Part shown: positions 63,356 through 64,000 of the stretch, one piece after another | Position numbering within the stretch: position 1 is the stretch's first letter | Layout of the letters: every line of letters starts with the position of its first letter | NCBI GenBank assembly: GCA_024693325.1 | Contig: JAILLA010000108.1 | Location: 1-64,000, forward strand | Direction: 5' to 3' | Source: Solobacterium sp. | Lineage (GTDB): Bacteria > Bacillota_I > Bacilli_A > Erysipelotrichales > Erysipelotrichaceae | DNA: 64,000 bases | Program-made: the position numbers and the translations under genes | The notes under the pieces: model-generated | Seen by the model: only the letters and a program-made list of their open reading frames with translations | Databases searched by the model: none | Told to the model about the DNA's origin: nothing

Positions 63356-64000
63356 AAAAGGCAGGTTCGGTATTCATGGCGGACAGTATATTCCGGAAAC
63401 GCTGATGAATGCTGTAATGGAACTGGAACAGGCATATGACCATTATAAAAACGATCCGGAATTCAACCGGGAACTGACTGATCTGTTCAACAGATATGCA
63501 GGACGCCCGTCTCTGCTTTACTATGCGGAACGGATGAGCACGGATCTCGGCGGGGCACAGATCTATCTGAAGCGAGAAGACCTGAACCATACAGGCGCGC
63601 ATAAGATCAACAATGTGCTCGGTCAGGCACTGCTGGCAAAGAAAATGGGAAAAACACGTCTGATCGCTGAAACAGGTGCCGGACAGCATGGTGTCGCTAC
63701 CGCAACTGCAGCGGCTTATTTCGGCATGGAATGTGTTGTATTCATGGGTGAAGAAGACATCCGCCGGCAGGCATTGAATGTTTATAAGATGAAGCTTCTC
63801 GGCTCTGATGTTATTCCGGTCACTACCGGCACCGGTACATTAAAGGACGCAGTGAGCGAAGCTATGCGTGAATGGACAAGAAGGATCGATGACACACATT
63901 ACTGTCTGGGGTCTGTCATGGGACCGCATCCCTTCCCGACTATTGTGCGTGATTTTCAGGCAGTCATTTCAAAGGAAATGCGTGAACAGTTCCTGCAGGA
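63345..64000 (+). CDS. trpB: Tryptophan synthase beta chain, 3' end outside the window
   Basis: The frame opens at ATG 63345 behind GGAGAAAAC and reads [20 protein letters not shown], then [18 protein letters not shown], the pyridoxal-phosphate Lys in HTGAHK, and [15 protein letters not shown]. It condenses indole and serine to tryptophan, together with TrpA, whose gene should follow outside. About 218 residues are visible, of about 395 in the family. Confidence 0.95.
   Translation, partial: MTNEKGRFGIHGGQYIPETLMNAVMELEQAYDHYKNDPEFNRELTDLFNRYAGRPSLLYYAERMSTDLGGAQIYLKREDLNHTGAHKINNVLGQALLAKKMGKTRLIAETGAGQHGVATATAAAYFGMECVVFMGEEDIRRQALNVYKMKLLGSDVIPVTTGTGTLKDAVSEAMREWTRRIDDTHYCLGSVMGPHPFPTIVRDFQAVISKEMREQFLQ

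Overview
This 64 kb window comes from a mid-GC Gram-positive anaerobe, most likely a gut Bacillota (Erysipelotrichia- or Clostridia-like; inferred, not proven). The grounds are strong AGGAGG ribosome sites, many intrinsic terminators, a T-box leader on trp genes, CcpA-type cre sites, and several families common in gut Firmicutes: GGGtGRT protein, GPH-type sugar symporters, GH2/GH43/GH78 enzymes and DUF1116/FdrA proteins. I saw no rRNA, tRNA, CRISPR array, phage genes or insertion sequences.

Layout. 1-1.7 kb: the end of an Fe-S scaffold (NifU/IscU-like) gene and its GGGtGRT partner. 1.9-5.4 kb: a sugar-phosphate SIS deglycase, a broken NagA-like deacetylase, an alpha/beta hydrolase, a small DMT transporter and a glutaredoxin-like protein. 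5.5-9.7 kb: a HAD phosphatase and LysR regulator facing a DUF6282 metallo-hydrolase plus MatC-like permease pair. 9.9-13.9 kb: GH32, an XRE regulator and an M28 peptidase. 14.0-17.5 kb: a manganese-type (yybP-ykoY) riboswitch with terminator in front of an ABC ATPase and a permease fused to a CPBP protease. 17.7-20.4 kb: a ROK kinase and a mannose-6-phosphate isomerase fused to a second ROK domain.

21-53 kb is a large glycan-foraging region built around three versions of one cassette: an AraC-type regulator with a shared unusual N-terminal domain, a GPH symporter and a GH2 enzyme. The first carries a six-gene operon (GPH, GH2, sugar isomerase, GH78, GH43-discoidin, GH1) with a cre site inside its promoter. 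The second is followed by an oxidoreductase island (FAD enzyme, two 2-hydroxyacid dehydrogenases, a GHL6-like hydrolase) that also holds a decayed TetR gene and a truncated gene. The third ends in a GH43 enzyme.

54.4-60.4 kb holds the most unusual operon: DUF1116 protein, FdrA, a separate small FdrA-tail protein, a divergent acetate-kinase-family protein, an esterase-like hydrolase and a tartronate-semialdehyde-reductase-like enzyme. It resembles the E. coli oxamate transcarbamylase (AllFGH) system, but carbamate kinase is replaced by an acetate-kinase relative and AllH (DUF2877) is absent. It may release an acyl phosphate other than carbamoyl phosphate and make ATP from it.

60.6-64 kb: a tryptophan T-box followed directly by trpC-trpD-trpF-trpB, with no trpE or trpG in front. 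trpB runs off the end.
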